Below are positions 47,380 through 59,500 of a DNA stretch of 64,000 nucleotides, one piece after another. The position numbers were made by a program, and so were the translations under genes. Below the pieces are notes generated by a model. That model had not been told where the DNA came from. It did not search any database and saw nothing but the letters and a program-made list of their open reading frames with translations. Source of the DNA: Anaeramoeba flamelloides (taxonomy: Eukaryota > Metamonada > Anaeramoebidae); assembly GCA_027625915.1 (NCBI GenBank), contig JANTQA010000026.1:992001-1056000 (forward strand), read 5' to 3'. The first letter of the stretch is position 1, and the number at the start of each line of letters is the position of its first letter.

Positions 47380-49110
47380 TTGGAAAAATTTAATTGTTGT
47401 GAAATGTCATCAAAACATAGTATTTCTAATTTTTTTGAGTTTATATCTTCTTTTGTAGATTGAAATTCTGACTCGGTCAATTTACGTTTCATTTTTGAAA
47501 ATTATTTTTGACCAATGTGGATTGATTTTTTAAAAAATATATTACGTTTTTCTTTATCCAAACATAAATTGAGTCAAAATCTTTTTGATTAAAAATTATT
47601 AATCCATACTATGACAGACAAATGTATCTTGACTAATTATTTATAATTCTACACAATTACATTGTTTTTTTATGGTATAAAATAAGTTATATTTTTTTGA
47701 AACTATCCCCAACCATTTTTTAGATTTTTTTTGTATTTTTTCTTCTTTTTGGAACTCAATTCCTAAATATTTTAATTATAGGTAATTGGTTCGATGTTAA
47801 GGTTTTCTCAATATTTGTGTTCATTCCAAATTCTTGAATTATTTTATTAATAAGTATTTTTTTTCCAATTTCTGGAATTGAAATATACATTATCAAAATA
47901 AAATCATAGAAAAACATCTGGGTATGTTTTACTAGATTTTTAAAATTTTTTCAATTAAAATGGCTGATAAATCTAAATAATAAAGGAGAAAGAGGTTCTC
48001 TTTGAGTACCTTTATTCCAACTTTTTGGTAATAATTTTTTAGCCCTATTTTTATTTTTTTTTCATTTCTTATCTATTTATTACTAATATATTACTTAGAA
48101 TATCAAAAAAAATTTTTTGATATCACTTGGAACTACAAACAATACTTTATTTTAATAATCATTTCGAAACTTCTCTAATTTAAAAATTAAAATTTAAACA
48201 CCAATTCTAGTAACAAATTTTTTTTAAAATCTGAATTGGGAATCTGGTATTAAATTACATTAGTAAAATGAACTCACTTTTAGTTATTAGTTCATATTTT
48301 GTATGAAAGAATAAATATTGAGACTTTAGCCTTATTTCAAAAATAAAGGTTAAAATAAATCAAATTTTGAATCCTTGAAGATAAGAATAAATTTCTTTAT
48401 TTTATTCCCAAAAAATTCTTAAATTTCTTGAAATTTGAAAGATTTAGGTAATATTATTTTCTTTGTAATATTATGAATATAAACCAAGAGCTGCAATTAT
48501 TAAAATCATTTATTTGTAAATATAAATTATTTTTTCAATTATAATTATAAATTTGAATTAATTTTATTGGGTTGAAATCTTTAAAAAATTGAGAAAAAAT
48601 TATCAAAACTATTTATTCTGGTAATTTTTTAGTTATTGTAAACTAACTGAAAAAAATTATTTATGTTTTTTGTTTTTAGTAAAAAGAAGTCAAATTCCAA
48701 ATGATTTTTTTTGGTTTATAAATTGAATTTCCCAGCTTTTAAAAAAGTATTTTTGGGATAGTTTTTTATTTTAATGTTTTGATGGCTTTTCTCTTGCGTT
48801 TTTTCCCAATAAAAAGTAATATATTTGAAACATTCTTTGGATCAAAATAATAAATAAATTAAAGTTTTTTATAATGAGAGTAATTTTTTTTTTTTTTTAA
48901 TTAAGTATATTTTTTTATCATGAGTTATTTCAGAACTTGCTGGTTTTATTTTTAAATTGTTTTTTAGTAAATTTTTTTCGCTACAATAAGATTCCTTTCT
49001 TCTTAAACAAAAATAATTTATTTTGAAATAATGACGAAATATTTTGGATTATGAACTTTTTCGAAAAATGAGAAAAATGGTTCCAACCTTTGAAAACTTA
49101 TAAAAACAAG
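47380..49110 (-). pseudogene. LINE reverse-transcriptase relic (repeat L)
   Basis: Read on the minus strand with several stops and frame shifts, the blocks appear in the right order. IPDSQFRF (family: QFGFR) lies near 48250-48225. GTQREPLSPLLF (family: G-x-P-Q-G-x-x-L-S-P-L-L-F) lies near 48012-47977. FFYDFILIMYIS takes the place of the catalytic YADD block near 47915-47885. LKYLGIEF lies near 47766-47745, followed by a lysine-rich stretch. The upstream part to 49110 is shared with repeat L elsewhere. This is a non-LTR retrotransposon, long dead, with the second catalytic aspartates not preserved. The 3' end near 47380 is approximate. Confidence 0.65.
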
Positions 49111-49584
49111 AATTTATTTCATAAAATAGTTTTAAAATTAAGCTATATATTGCAGAAATATGGTTTTTAGTTGTTTTTTTAATTTTTAAGCTGCTATTTA
49201 TTGTGTTTGAAATTTGTTCTTACGTTGTACAATAATAAATAAGACAAGAGTAAAAAACCCTTTTCTCAGATAAAACCCTTGGATATGAATTTCTTGTTAC
49301 AATATAACATCTAATTATCCACATAAATGTATTTTTAAGTTCAAATATTGTTTGAAGGTCAATTCCTTGTTTTTTTCAGTAAAATTTTAAATTATAAATT
49401 TTATTTGCTCAATTTTTTTTGTAATTTTCACAATTTTTTTCCATTTTAAAATTTTTTGTTATTTGTTATTTTTTGATCTGAAAAAAATTACCTCAAAAAT
49501 TAACTTTATTTTTCAAGATGATTTTCTAATTTGATTGCTTATTTTTCGAAAATCTGCATATAAATAAGGAAATGACTGAAATTA
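49111..49584. other. Gene-free A/T-rich stretch
   Basis: Possibly the decayed 5' part of the LINE; nothing can be defined. Confidence 0.4.
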
Positions 49585-49781
49585 CAGTCAGTTTCACTTT
49601 TAAGACACAAACTTTCAACGAAATTTAAGGCACAAAAAAAATCTCAAATTAAGGCACAAATTTGGAATTTTGTTTTTTACAATTTATTTTTACTAGAATT
49701 TAAATTTTGTGCTTTAGTTTGAGATTTTTTTTGTGCCTTAAATTTCGTTGAAAGTTTGTGTCTTAAAAGTGAAACTGACTG
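49585..49781. mobile_element. Element M, near-perfect 197-bp foldback at TA
   Basis: The ends CAGTCAGTTTCACTTTTAAG and its exact reverse complement (CTTAAAAGTGAAACTGACTG) are flanked by TA. The arms are about 85 bp and almost identical, with GACACAAACTTTCAACGAAA and TTTAAGGCACAAAAAAAATC in both. CAGT..ACTG ends and the TA target are classic Tc1/mariner. The near-identity of its arms suggests that it is one of the youngest elements here. Confidence 0.8.
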
Positions 49782-49799
49782 TAATTAAATATTTTTCTC

Positions 49800-49888
49800 T
49801 GATTTATTTTCAGTTTTTTTGATTGACTAATGTATTGGCCTTCTATAACAAAAAAACACACTTTTTATTTTGAAATACAGATTAAACT
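49800..49888. repeat. Element R3, right-end fragment
   Basis: TCTATAACAAAAAAACACAC and TTTTTATTTTGAAATACAGA match R1 at 1545-1592 (ACTATAACAAAAAAACACGC, TTTTTATTTTGAAACACGGA). The left part of the element is missing. Confidence 0.6.
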
Positions 49889-50012
49889 TTTCTACCAGTG
49901 GTATTTTAACAACAGTAAGGCAAAAATCAATTAAATTAGAGATAAAAAAATCTTCACTCTGTGCAACATTTTTCACTATTTTTTTTTATTCTTGGGTAAT
50001 TGTAAACCTTAA

Positions 50013-50566
50013 GGATAACAATCCCTGAAATTTGAAAAAAGATTATCTTGTGTAGGTTGTGGTGATTTGTCGATTTGGTTCTTGGCTGATCGATCTTGTA
50101 CTTGTTATGGATTTTAATAGTTGTTCAAAATGGCAATTTTTGACAATTTATTTTTTTTTTTTTAAGAAATCCGAATTGAAGAGTTTAAGATTAATGGATT
50201 GATAGGTGTTCAATAATAACTTTTGAGTTTTGGGTTGTAGAAAAGAATCTTGATTTACTTTTTTGTCAATTAACCAAATGAAAAAAAAACTTTTTTTACA
50301 AGCTCAAAATAAAACCAAACCTAATAAAAAATTTCAATCAACAACCTACAAACCACATTTTTTTATAACTTAAGTTCCCGACAATTTATCTTAAACTCTT
50401 CAATTCGGATTTCTTAAAAAAAAAAAAATAAATTGTCAAAAATTTCCATTTTGAACCACTATTAAAACCTATAACAAGCACAAGATCGATCAGATAAAAA
50501 CCAAATCGATAACTCACTACAACCTACACAAGATAATCTTTTTTCCAATTTCAGGGATTGTAAACC
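50013..50566. mobile_element. Element F1, TTAA-flanked, arms of about 200 bp
   Basis: The left end GGATAACAATCCCTGAAAT and right end ATTTCAGGGATTGTAAACC are inverted and flanked by TTAA (50009-50012 and 50567-50570). The arms carry GAAAAAAGATTATCTTGTGT and GATCGATCTTGTACTTGT. This is the uninterrupted copy that shows the empty site for A3 in F2. It ends 185 bp upstream of the eL34 start codon, within that gene's likely promoter. Confidence 0.8.
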
Positions 50567-50751
50567 TTAACCAGATAAAGGAATTTGAAGGAAAAATTAG
50601 GTTTTTATGTATCTATGTTAAATATTTTTATTATTTTAGATTTAAGATTCACTCGAAGAAACGAAATCCTTGTACTTGATACACTCTCCACTAATTCGGC
50701 GAAATGATTGTTCTCATTTTTTTATTTTATTGATTTTTAGAATTTGAAAAT

Positions 50752-51212
50752 ATGCCAAACAAAAGAATTACACACAGACGTAAACACGCATACAACACAA
50801 ACAGAAACAGAGTACGTGTTGTAAAAACACCCGGTGGTAGACTTACAGGCCATTATATTCTCAAACGTGGCAAGGTTCCAGTTTGTGACGAAACAGGCGA
50901 AAAACTTAGAGGTGTAAGTCGATCTTTTTTTTCTTTTTTCCTAGTCTTGATAAAGCAAGAATTTTTCTTATTGATCCTTTTTTTTTTTTTTTTTTTTTTC
51001 TTTCCTTTTCTTTTAATCCACCTTCTTATGAACAGATCAAATCATATAGACCAATTGAACGCTCAAGAGCAAAAAGAAGAACAAAAACTGTTTCAAGAGC
51101 TTATGGCGGATGTAAATCAGCCAATTGTGTTAAAGATCGAATTATTAGAGCATTTCTTCGAGAAGAACAAAGAATTGTTAAAAGAGTCTTGAAAGCACAA
51201 CAAAAAAAATAA
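50752..51212 (+). CDS. RPL34: Large-subunit ribosomal protein eL34, two exons
   Basis: Exon 1 (50752-50913, 54 codons) reads [20 protein letters not shown] and on to [15 protein letters not shown]. The donor is GTAAGTCGAT and the acceptor ATGAACAG. Exon 2 (51036-51212) continues [40 protein letters not shown] and ends [10 protein letters not shown]. The 112-residue product has the normal length and matches eL34 throughout. It belongs to the 60S subunit. Two of the four family zinc-ribbon cysteines are altered: the first CxxC is reduced to CDET, and the second is GGCKSANC where relatives have SxCAxC. Zinc binding may therefore be weakened or lost. A run ending TTGATTTTTAG just before the start suggests a 5'-UTR intron. 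The coding intron is 122 bp and T-rich. Confidence 0.93.
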
Positions 51213-51903
51213 AAAAACAAATCTTCTGTTGTTTTAGAATTTTTGTAAAATGGAGACTGAAATGGAAGTTACATACAAACACTCTCCCAGATAGAAAATT
51301 TTCACAGTAAACAATAAATAAAAAAGGCTTTATTAAAAACGTAAAAAACAAAAAGAATAATAATTTTTTTTGTTTGAAAAGGATTTTTGCTTTTTTTATT
51401 TTTTTTTTATTTTATTTTTTTTTTTTATTTGCGCTTTTTTTCTTTTTATCAAAAATTGCTGCGAGTTGAATAAAACTTGGAAACCAATTTTCAATTCCTT
51501 TTCCTAAAAACATTTGCAAGATCTTTGAACTGTTAATACTGTTCAAACCTTTGGTTGGTGTAGTTGTGATTTTTTGAATACTTGTATTGAAATAATAAAT
51601 GGGGAAAAAGTCTCATAGGCATTTTTCCTTGATCCTTTCTTTTTCTTTTTTCAAATAGAGTTTCAAAGAAGTGAGTGGTAATTTGTGATCTCTATTTGAA
51701 AAAAAGGAAAACGAAAATTAATTGCAAATTTTTTACTATTTGTTCGACAATTATGTGTAATGGAAGTCCATCTGGGTTTTCTTAATGAACCAGGCTCGCA
51801 ATGAATTTGCAACACAATACAGATGCCAACTAATACTGCTAGTTAATGTTCTTTGGATCTTTAATTGAGATTTCAATAGATTTTTTATCATAAAATAGAT
51901 TAT
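51213..51903. other. Gene-free stretch downstream of eL34
   Basis: A T-rich tract near 51365-51430 follows the gene. A loose inverted pair of AAATAGAG..CTCTATTTG type lies at 51650-51710. No gene is seen. Confidence 0.5.
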
Positions 51904-51907
51904 TTAA

Positions 51908-53214
51908 GGTTGACAATCCCTGAAATCTGAAAAAAGATATCTTGTGTACGGTATGACCACTTGTTAATTTGGTTCTTATCTGATCGATCTTATGCTTGGT
52001 ATGGATTTTAATAGTGGTTCAAAATGACAATTTTTGAAAATTTGTTTTTTTTTTTTTTTTCAGAAATCAGAATGAGGAGTGTAAAATTAATTGTGTTGGA
52101 ACACAAGTTATAAAAAAATGTGATTTATGGATTGTTGATTGAAATCGTTAATTAGGTTTGGTTTTATTTAGAACTTTTAAAAAAAAATTTTTTTTTCATT
52201 TATTTAAGGGATTCGCGTCTACCAAGTAGAAGTGTTAGATTAAAGTAAGTTGTTATTGGACCTAACCACATTAGTACTACATGACTTAAATGTCTCTAAA
52301 AAATCAATCAGTCAATTAGTAATATTTGTTAATCTCATCAATTAGAAATGATCTATGTATTAGTAAAAAACTCAACAATTTCACAATAAAATCTGCATTT
52401 CGCCAGAAATTTCAGGGTTGAATTATCAATATTCAGACTACAGGGTTGCAAAATATATTTCTTAAATTTATGGTGAAATGTAGATTAGTTGTTAAAAAAT
52501 TCGTTTTTTTTTGAAAAATTAAATAATTAACGAATAGATTCTTTTGAAAAATTATTTCTCAAATTATTGGAAATATATTGATGCTACAAGAATCTTGATC
52601 AAAAGTAAACAAAAATAATCAGTCTTTGTACTTTCATGTTGATGATTATTGAGTTAATCTTTGAAATTAAAAAATTAAAAAAATAGTTACTTTGGGAAAT
52701 TCTAAATCTAAATTATTACATACCAGAATACTGTATTTGGAGTTTCTCTTTTTAGATTTGGAAAAGGAATTAAAAAAAATATTTCAAAATGAAACTTATT
52801 TAATAGTGATCATTAGTAAAAAACGTAAATAATTTATTGTTCAATAAGATTTATAATAGATTATTAGAGCTATTGAGCCATTGCACACTAATATCATTTA
52901 CACCCAATTACAACATACTTTGATTATAGAGAAATCTTTTGTGACGCTAATCCCTTAATTGACAAAAAAGTAAATCAAAATTACGATCATCAACCCAAAA
53001 ATGAAAATTTATTCTTAAACACCTATCAATCGATTAATCTTACACTTTTCTTTCTGATTTCTGAAAAAAAAAAAAATAAATTGTAAAAAATTGTCATTTT
53101 GAACCACTATTAAAATCCATATCAAGCATAAGATCGATCAGATAAGAACCAAATTAACAAGAAGTCATACACTACACAAGATAATCTTATTTCAGATTTC
53201 AGGGATTATAAACC
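51908..53214. mobile_element. Element F2, interrupted by A3
   Basis: The ends GGTTGACAATCCCTGAAAT and CAGGGATTATAAACC are flanked by TTAA (51904-51907 and 53215-53218). Removing A3 leaves about 556 bp that aligns end to end with F1 in reverse. The central site is TTAATTGACAAAAAAGTAAA in both. Confidence 0.85.
52208..52954. mobile_element. Element A3, 747 bp, inserted in F2
   Basis: The ends GGGATTCGCGTCTACC and GTGACGCTAATCCC lie between TTAA (52204-52207) and TTAA (52955-52958). F1 has a single TTAA at the same place, so TTAA was duplicated on insertion, the hallmark of piggyBac-type transposition. It is the reference copy for family A. There is no coding content. Confidence 0.88.
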
Positions 53215-53312
53215 TTAAATAAATTTATTCCGAGATTATTCTTTTGATATGTTGCAAATACTGTTCTTTCATTTGGATCATTAGTTTACTCTCATTTATC
53301 TCTACAAGTGTA

Positions 53313-53666
53313 AATAAGGAATGTTGTAAAAAATAGAGTTTTTACATTTTTAGAGATAAATAAATATTTCCAAGTATTTATCCAAATTTTTATTATGTAA
53401 ACCAAAAATCCATTTTGATTTTTGAGATCAAAGAGATTTTCAATATTAAATCGTTTGGTAAACACCAATACTTTGTTTGAAAAATATTTTTTTTTTAAAT
53501 TTGATAGATTGGTATTTGACAAACACATTTAATGATCACATTAATTATTAGTCTATTAAGATAATCAGATATAATATTTACTATTACCAAAATTTAGATA
53601 AATGAATGCAAATCTTTATTTATCGTTAAAATTATAAAACCTCTATTTTTTACAACATTCCTTATT
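53313..53666. mobile_element. Element E2, TA-flanked, 354 bp
   Basis: The ends AATAAGGAATGTTGTAAAAA and TTTTTTACAACATTCCTTATT (last bases) are inverted repeats of about 30 bp flanked by TA (53311-53312 and 53667-53668). It is better preserved than E1 at 3718-4110. The 78-residue frame at 53292-53528 is internal noise. Confidence 0.7.
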
Positions 53667-53689
53667 TACTCTAGTTGATATTTTAAAAC

Positions 53690-53787
53690 TCATACCAAAT
53701 CCAAGATCGATCCACTACGAGCCAAATTAATAAGTCACTATACCCAACTCAAGATAATCTTATTTCAAATTTCATGGATTGTAAACC
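53690..53787. mobile_element. Element F3, right-arm fragment
   Basis: CCAAGATCGATCCACTACGA, TCAAGATAATCTTATTTCAA and GGATTGTAAACC before TTAA match the right arms of F1 and F2. The left half is absent. Confidence 0.65.
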
Positions 53788-53791
53788 TTAA

Positions 53792-53963
53792 GGGAATTTA
53801 TAATATTATTATTTTTTTTGACAAATTTCTAAATAAGGGTTCCTTATAGAGAAACATGTTTAATATTGAAAATAAATAGGATTTTACAAATATAAGTAAT
53901 TGACAAAATATTTCAACAGCTTCTATTAAATTTTGGTAAAAAAAATTAATTGAGATTAGTCCC
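53792..53963. mobile_element. Element G3, 172 bp, abutting F3 at TTAA
   Basis: The element lies between TTAA at 53788-53791 (the end of F3) and TTAA at 53964-53967. The right end GATTAGTCCC is intact and the left end GGGAATTTATAATATT has drifted. It aligns with G4. Confidence 0.65.
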
Positions 53964-54149
53964 TTAATCACGACACTAGAGAAAGATGAGAGACTAGTTA
54001 CTTAGTAGAAATTATTTTTAAAATTTTATTTACTTTTCTGAAAATTAGGTTTTTTGTTATATCGTAAGTAGTTACTTGCCAAAAAGTAGTGGTCAAGAGT
54101 AGTATTGATAATGATGAAATTAAATAATTTTACTGATTTAATACAACGG

Positions 54150-54510
54150 TCCACAAATCGGAGTTCAGAGTATAAAACGTGTTTCTTAAATATAAATCTG
54201 TGCTTTTATTTTTCTTCTTGTTCAATTAAAATATCTAATTCACTACCAATAATATCTCGGCAGACGAAATTTATTTTTAAGGTGAAACTCCTTTATATTG
54301 TTAGAAAATTTAATTTTGGAACTGAATTTGTTAAAAAGTTTTCCATAATAATCTCAATTTTTTTTGTTTGATTTGTTTTTTTGAAAATAAAAAAATATTA
54401 ACAATTTACTCTATTTTTGGAGATCTATATTTAATTTGATTACCCATTATAAGAATTTCTTTATTCAGAATAAAACTTTAAGATACCCACTGTGATATTA
54501 ACTTGTTGTG
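54150..54510. repeat. Diverged copy R2
   Basis: CGTGTTTCTTAAATATAAATC, TTTTCCATAATAATCTCAAT and the following T-rich block align with 1180-1500 in R1. The ends cannot be defined. The frame at 54105-54371 overlaps it and is not a gene. Confidence 0.45.
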
Positions 54511-56506
54511 TATACTGGTTTTCTTTATTCTTTTAATATGTTTACTTTTTAGAAAAAATAAACATGACTTGAATATGAATGACTAATTTTACTATGTCTA
54601 TTTGTAATATTTTTGCAATTATAATATGCTTGTCTGAATAATTGATCTAATAAAAAACCAATTGAATAATTTTCTTCATTTTACACATATGAAAAAATAA
54701 AATTTTAAATCAAAAGTTACTATATTTTAAAAAAGTGAGGGACTTTTTTTAATTAGTTTATGAGAACTCAAACTTTTAACAACAATTAAAATTCTAAGAA
54801 ATCAAATTGTATTATAAAAATTTTATTCAAAAATTCAAGAAAGAAGATTTTAATTAAATTTCTAGAATCATTATTTTCCATCAGTTTATCTAAGATCTTG
54901 TTGTTTTTTTGAAAAATTATATTCAAAAATATCTGAAACTGAAAAAATAAATATTCATTAATTAATTGGAAAATTACTGCAATAATAAAATAGTCAAGTA
55001 TGTTCAATAACTAACGTTTTCTGTTCTATTTGTTTTTTAAAATAACTAAATTTTATCAGAATTAATAATTGTTGTTTGTTCATTTTTGTAGATGTAGTGT
55101 TTTTTTGTCTTTAAAGTAGTGTAATAATTATTTATTTTGTGTTTTACCAAAAAATTCAGACTTTTATTTGTTTAGATATCATAGTGGTGTACCTTTCTTT
55201 TGAAAAAGTGATTTCTTAAAAAATCTCTAAAAACTTGAAAAACATAAATAGATAGAAATTTTTTTTCAATAATTTTATTCTTATCAATCCTAAAACTCTT
55301 TTTTTTTTTGAAGAATTTTTCCATTCCATAAGATAAAGAACCAGAGAAAATGTAAAATACAAACAGGGCCATGTAATCCTAGAAGGACTTTTAAACCTAC
55401 ATTTTAAAATCACAATTATTTTGATTACTCACAAAATACAATCCAAAAAACAACAAATTTTCCAAAACAAATTTTTAAATTTTTTAAACATTATCTATAA
55501 TTCAAAAACATAAATTATTTCGCTAACTGTATATTAAAAAAAGTAACAAGATCAAAAAAGTTTTTAAACGTATATCCTATTAAGATTACTATTTATAAAC
55601 TCTATTAATGATCTCTTTAAAGTTTAATAAAATACCATCTTATTTCCTCAAGATTTACAGGAATCGGTTGGAATGATATCGAATAAATTTTTTGAAAAAA
55701 ACATTAAATTTTTCTACTAGATCAAGAGAATAGATCATAGACCAATATGGTGAAGTTTTAGTTGTTTTTGTAAAACTTTTTTTTTTTAAATTGATGACTA
55801 GTAACAAAAAACCAAAAATTCTCAAATACATGAAATGATCACAATTTTGATTGTGGTTATTGTGTTTGTGGGATAAAAACTAAGTACCTATTGGAACTGG
55901 TCTTTGTGTTTCGAGATGTAAAACGAAAAAAAGTCTTAAAAAAAAGTTGACAAAATTATTAGCTCTCAGTTCTCTTCTTTGGTTACTATGAGTGAAAAAT
56001 AAAGTCAATACTTTATGTAAAATATTTTTTTGAACCTGAAAGAAGATCAATCAGAAAATATTTTTCAGATTTACAGTTAAACAAGAAATCGGGAAAAGGA
56101 GTAATTTTAATTGTGTGGGTTGCTTGTAGAATAACACAAGATTATTCATCAGATTTAAATCAAAAAGGAAGAATAATTAATAAAATCAGCGAAGAAATCT
56201 ACATCATTAACTAAAAAATTACTTTTTCTTTTATAAGGAGAACACACATGGCAACACCCAATTTATAACAAAAAGAAAAAGTAACAAAGTCAAAGAATTT
56301 CCAAAAATCTTTACATCTTGGGTGAATCATCCTTTTTGCTTTTTTGATAAATTACCTATTTCCAATTTCCAAATTAAACTTCCTTCAATATAATTAAAGA
56401 TAATTTTAATGTAACCAAACTTTGAGCAATATTAGAAAGTTTGCCAAAATGATCAATTGTGATTTGTTTTCAATTTATTATTTTTCCATTTCACTTTTTA
56501 GCATTT
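54511..56506. other. Gene-free stretch upstream of MTHFR
   Basis: Frames at 54786-55007 and 55172-55413 are A/T artefacts. GTGGTGTACCTTTCTTTTGA at 55186-55205 resembles the B-family end and may be a remote relic. The last 100 bases should hold the MTHFR promoter; CACTTTTTAG at 56492-56501 may be the acceptor of a 5'-UTR intron. Confidence 0.45.
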
Positions 56507-59500
56507 ATGAAATTATTAGATTTAATCGAACGTCATAAAAGAGTTAATCAAAAACTCCAAAGAAAGGATGTGTTTTATTCGTTTGAAATCTACCCACCAA
56601 AAACAGAAAGAGGAGAGCTACGCTTAAGAAAGACGATGTCAAAGCTTGCTGATCTTGAACCTCTTGTCGTTGATATTACATACGGTGCCGGGGGATCAAA
56701 GAATACTGGCTCCTTACAGGTCTGCAAAAGGGCACAGCAATTGCATGGGTTAAACACGATGTTACATTTGAATGTAATTTCAAAGACTCGTAAGGAACTG
56801 AAAGAATTATTACAACAAGCACGTGAATCTGGAATCCAAAATATCCTTGCGCTACGTGGCGATCTTCCCAAAGAAGGTACTACAATTGAAAAGGGACTTG
56901 AACACGCTTCAGATTTGGTTTCGTTTATTCGAGAATTACATGGAAACTATTTTGGGATCTGTGTAGCAGGTATTTTCAACAAACCAAACTTTTCCAAATC
57001 TTTTTAAGGTGGATAAACTAAAAGAATCTCTTTATTTCTTTTTTCGATTTCTTTTTGTTTTGTTCTCTACAACTAATCACAATTCGTTTTTTCTGAATTA
57101 GGATACCCTGAAACCCATCCTGATTCAAAATCAGTTGAAGACGATCTCAAGTATTTGAAATTAAAAGTTGACAATGGTGCAGATATGATAATTACTCAAA
57201 TGTTTTTTGATCCTCAAAAATTTATTGATTTTCGCAAGAAATGCAGAGAAATAGGTAAGATAGATTCTTTTTTTTTTATATCGATTTTCCATTTGTTGTG
57301 TGATTTCAATCAAGAATTTTTGAAACTTGAACGAAAATCGCTTAAAGTTTTAAGGGAATTATTACTTCCATAGAAGGTTTTGAGATGTCAAAGTATTTGG
57401 GTACTAAGGCGTCTGTTTTTAATTTACTGAATTAGAACCCTCAAAATACCGATAAATTCAATTTTAATTAAATTTTTAGTTCAAGTTCGATTTTTGAATC
57501 CCAATGAACTCAACAAATAAAACAACTCAAGAGAAAGAATCTTTTGAAAGTCAAGTCAATTTTACAAAGTTTCTTCACATTTAAAAGTTTATAATGGGTT
57601 AATTCAAAGCTTGTGTAAACAAATTTGTATAATGAGAAATGAATTAAAAATTTTCAGATATTTCTTTGAATTTATCAGTATGTTGGAAAAGATCTAGATA
57701 ATTTAGAGAGTAAAAAAGAACTCAAAAATTAATGGTTTTCAAAATTATCTAGCTTCAAACAAACTAATTTTTTGGAAAAAAAAAAATGAGAAATTCTTTT
57801 CTGAAGAAATATTGCGTTAAGGGATTAGTCTCTATTGTATTTTTTTTTTGATCTATTTCTAAATAAGGATTCCTGATCTAGAAATATGTTTAATATTGGA
57901 AATAAACAGAGTTTTACAAATCTAAGTAATAGGCAAAAAATTTTCTCAATCACTATTAAATTTGGGTAAAAAAAATTTAATAGAGATTAGTCCCTTAAAA
58001 AAGGCGAGTTTTTTTTTTTTTTTTTTTTCATTAAATAATCAATGAACTCTTTAAAGGTGTACACCCCAAATGAATTCTGGGCTGAAGTTACAAAAAAAAT
58101 CAGCAAAAAATTTCAAAAACAATTTTCAATTGATTAAGAGTTGAGCACCTACCACTTAGAAGTCTATAATTAAAGTATGTTGTCATTGAATGTAAACGGC
58201 ATTAATGCTCCATTGTTCAAAGGTCTCTAGAAATTCTAAATAGTAAAATACCACTAAACGTTGATCTTCACCAATTAAAAATGATTCTAATTATAGTAAA
58301 AAAACTCAACAAGTTTTTCAAAAAAAAATCTGCATTTCGCGACAATTTAAAATGTTGAATTATCAATATCCAGATTCTAAAGTTGCAAAATTTCTTTCTT
58401 AAATTTGTTGTGGAATATAGATTTATTACCAAAAAAATCAAATTTTTTAAAAATTAAATAATTAATCAAGAGATTATTTTTACAAATTATTTCTGAAATA
58501 TTGGAAATATATTGATGCTACAAGTAGCTTTATCAAAAGCAAACAAAAATAATCAGTCTTTGTGCTTTTATGTTGATTATTATTGAGTTAATCTTTGAAA
58601 TTCAAAAAAATGGCAAAATAGTTACTTTTGGAAGGTTCTAAAAATGGATTTTTTAATACTATTATTTTTTTGAGTTTCTATTTTTAGATTTAGAAAAGGA
58701 ATTAACAAAAAAATTTCCAAAATGAAAATTTTTTATGATGATCACTTTGTAAAAAATGAAATAAATATTATATTGCTAAATAATCTTTCTAATAGATTTT
58801 TTAGAAACCATTTGAACCATGTAGCACTAATATTATTCACTATCATTTTCAACAGACTTTAATTATATAAATATATGATGAGGCCAATCGCTTAAGGCAA
58901 ATATGATCATTCATTAAAGATTATAATAAATTATTTTCTGTAAAAAATGAAGTTATTGTTTTTTTAATTTTTATTTTTTGTTCTACTTTAAATAAAACGA
59001 ATTTATCAAGACCTTAAAAATACACCAAAGAAGATATTAATTCAATTAGTTTTTCATTTAAGTTAGTTATCTACATATTTCTATAAATAAATCAGTAAAA
59101 CTCAATACCTTTCCCCAGAAACCAATTCTACATCCAATTACTACTTTGTGTTGCTAGTGGATATTTATAATAAAACAAAAAATAAAAAACAAAATTTTCA
59201 GAAAAAAAACCATATATTTTTTGCCTCAAAATAATGTATTTTGATCTTTGGAGAACAGATCTTAAACATCCTAACCAAAATGAAATAACAGCATTTGTTA
59301 TGTATCTGAATAATTCATTTAGAACATATCCCCTTAACTAATTGATTATTTAATTATTTGTTTTTGAAAAATATTTATTTATTTGTTTTTTTTACATATT
59401 GTACCTTTTCAAATTTTGTTTTCAAATCAATTATTTCTCAAAAATTCTATCAATTTTTATCAACTCAATCCTGAAATATTGAAGAATGGCCAAATTAAAA

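Noticed and set aside
53292-53528. 78-residue minus-strand frame
   Set aside because: It is the interior of element E2, and the equivalent frame in E1 differs.
56590-56871. 93-residue minus-strand frame
   Set aside because: Antisense shadow of MTHFR exon 1.
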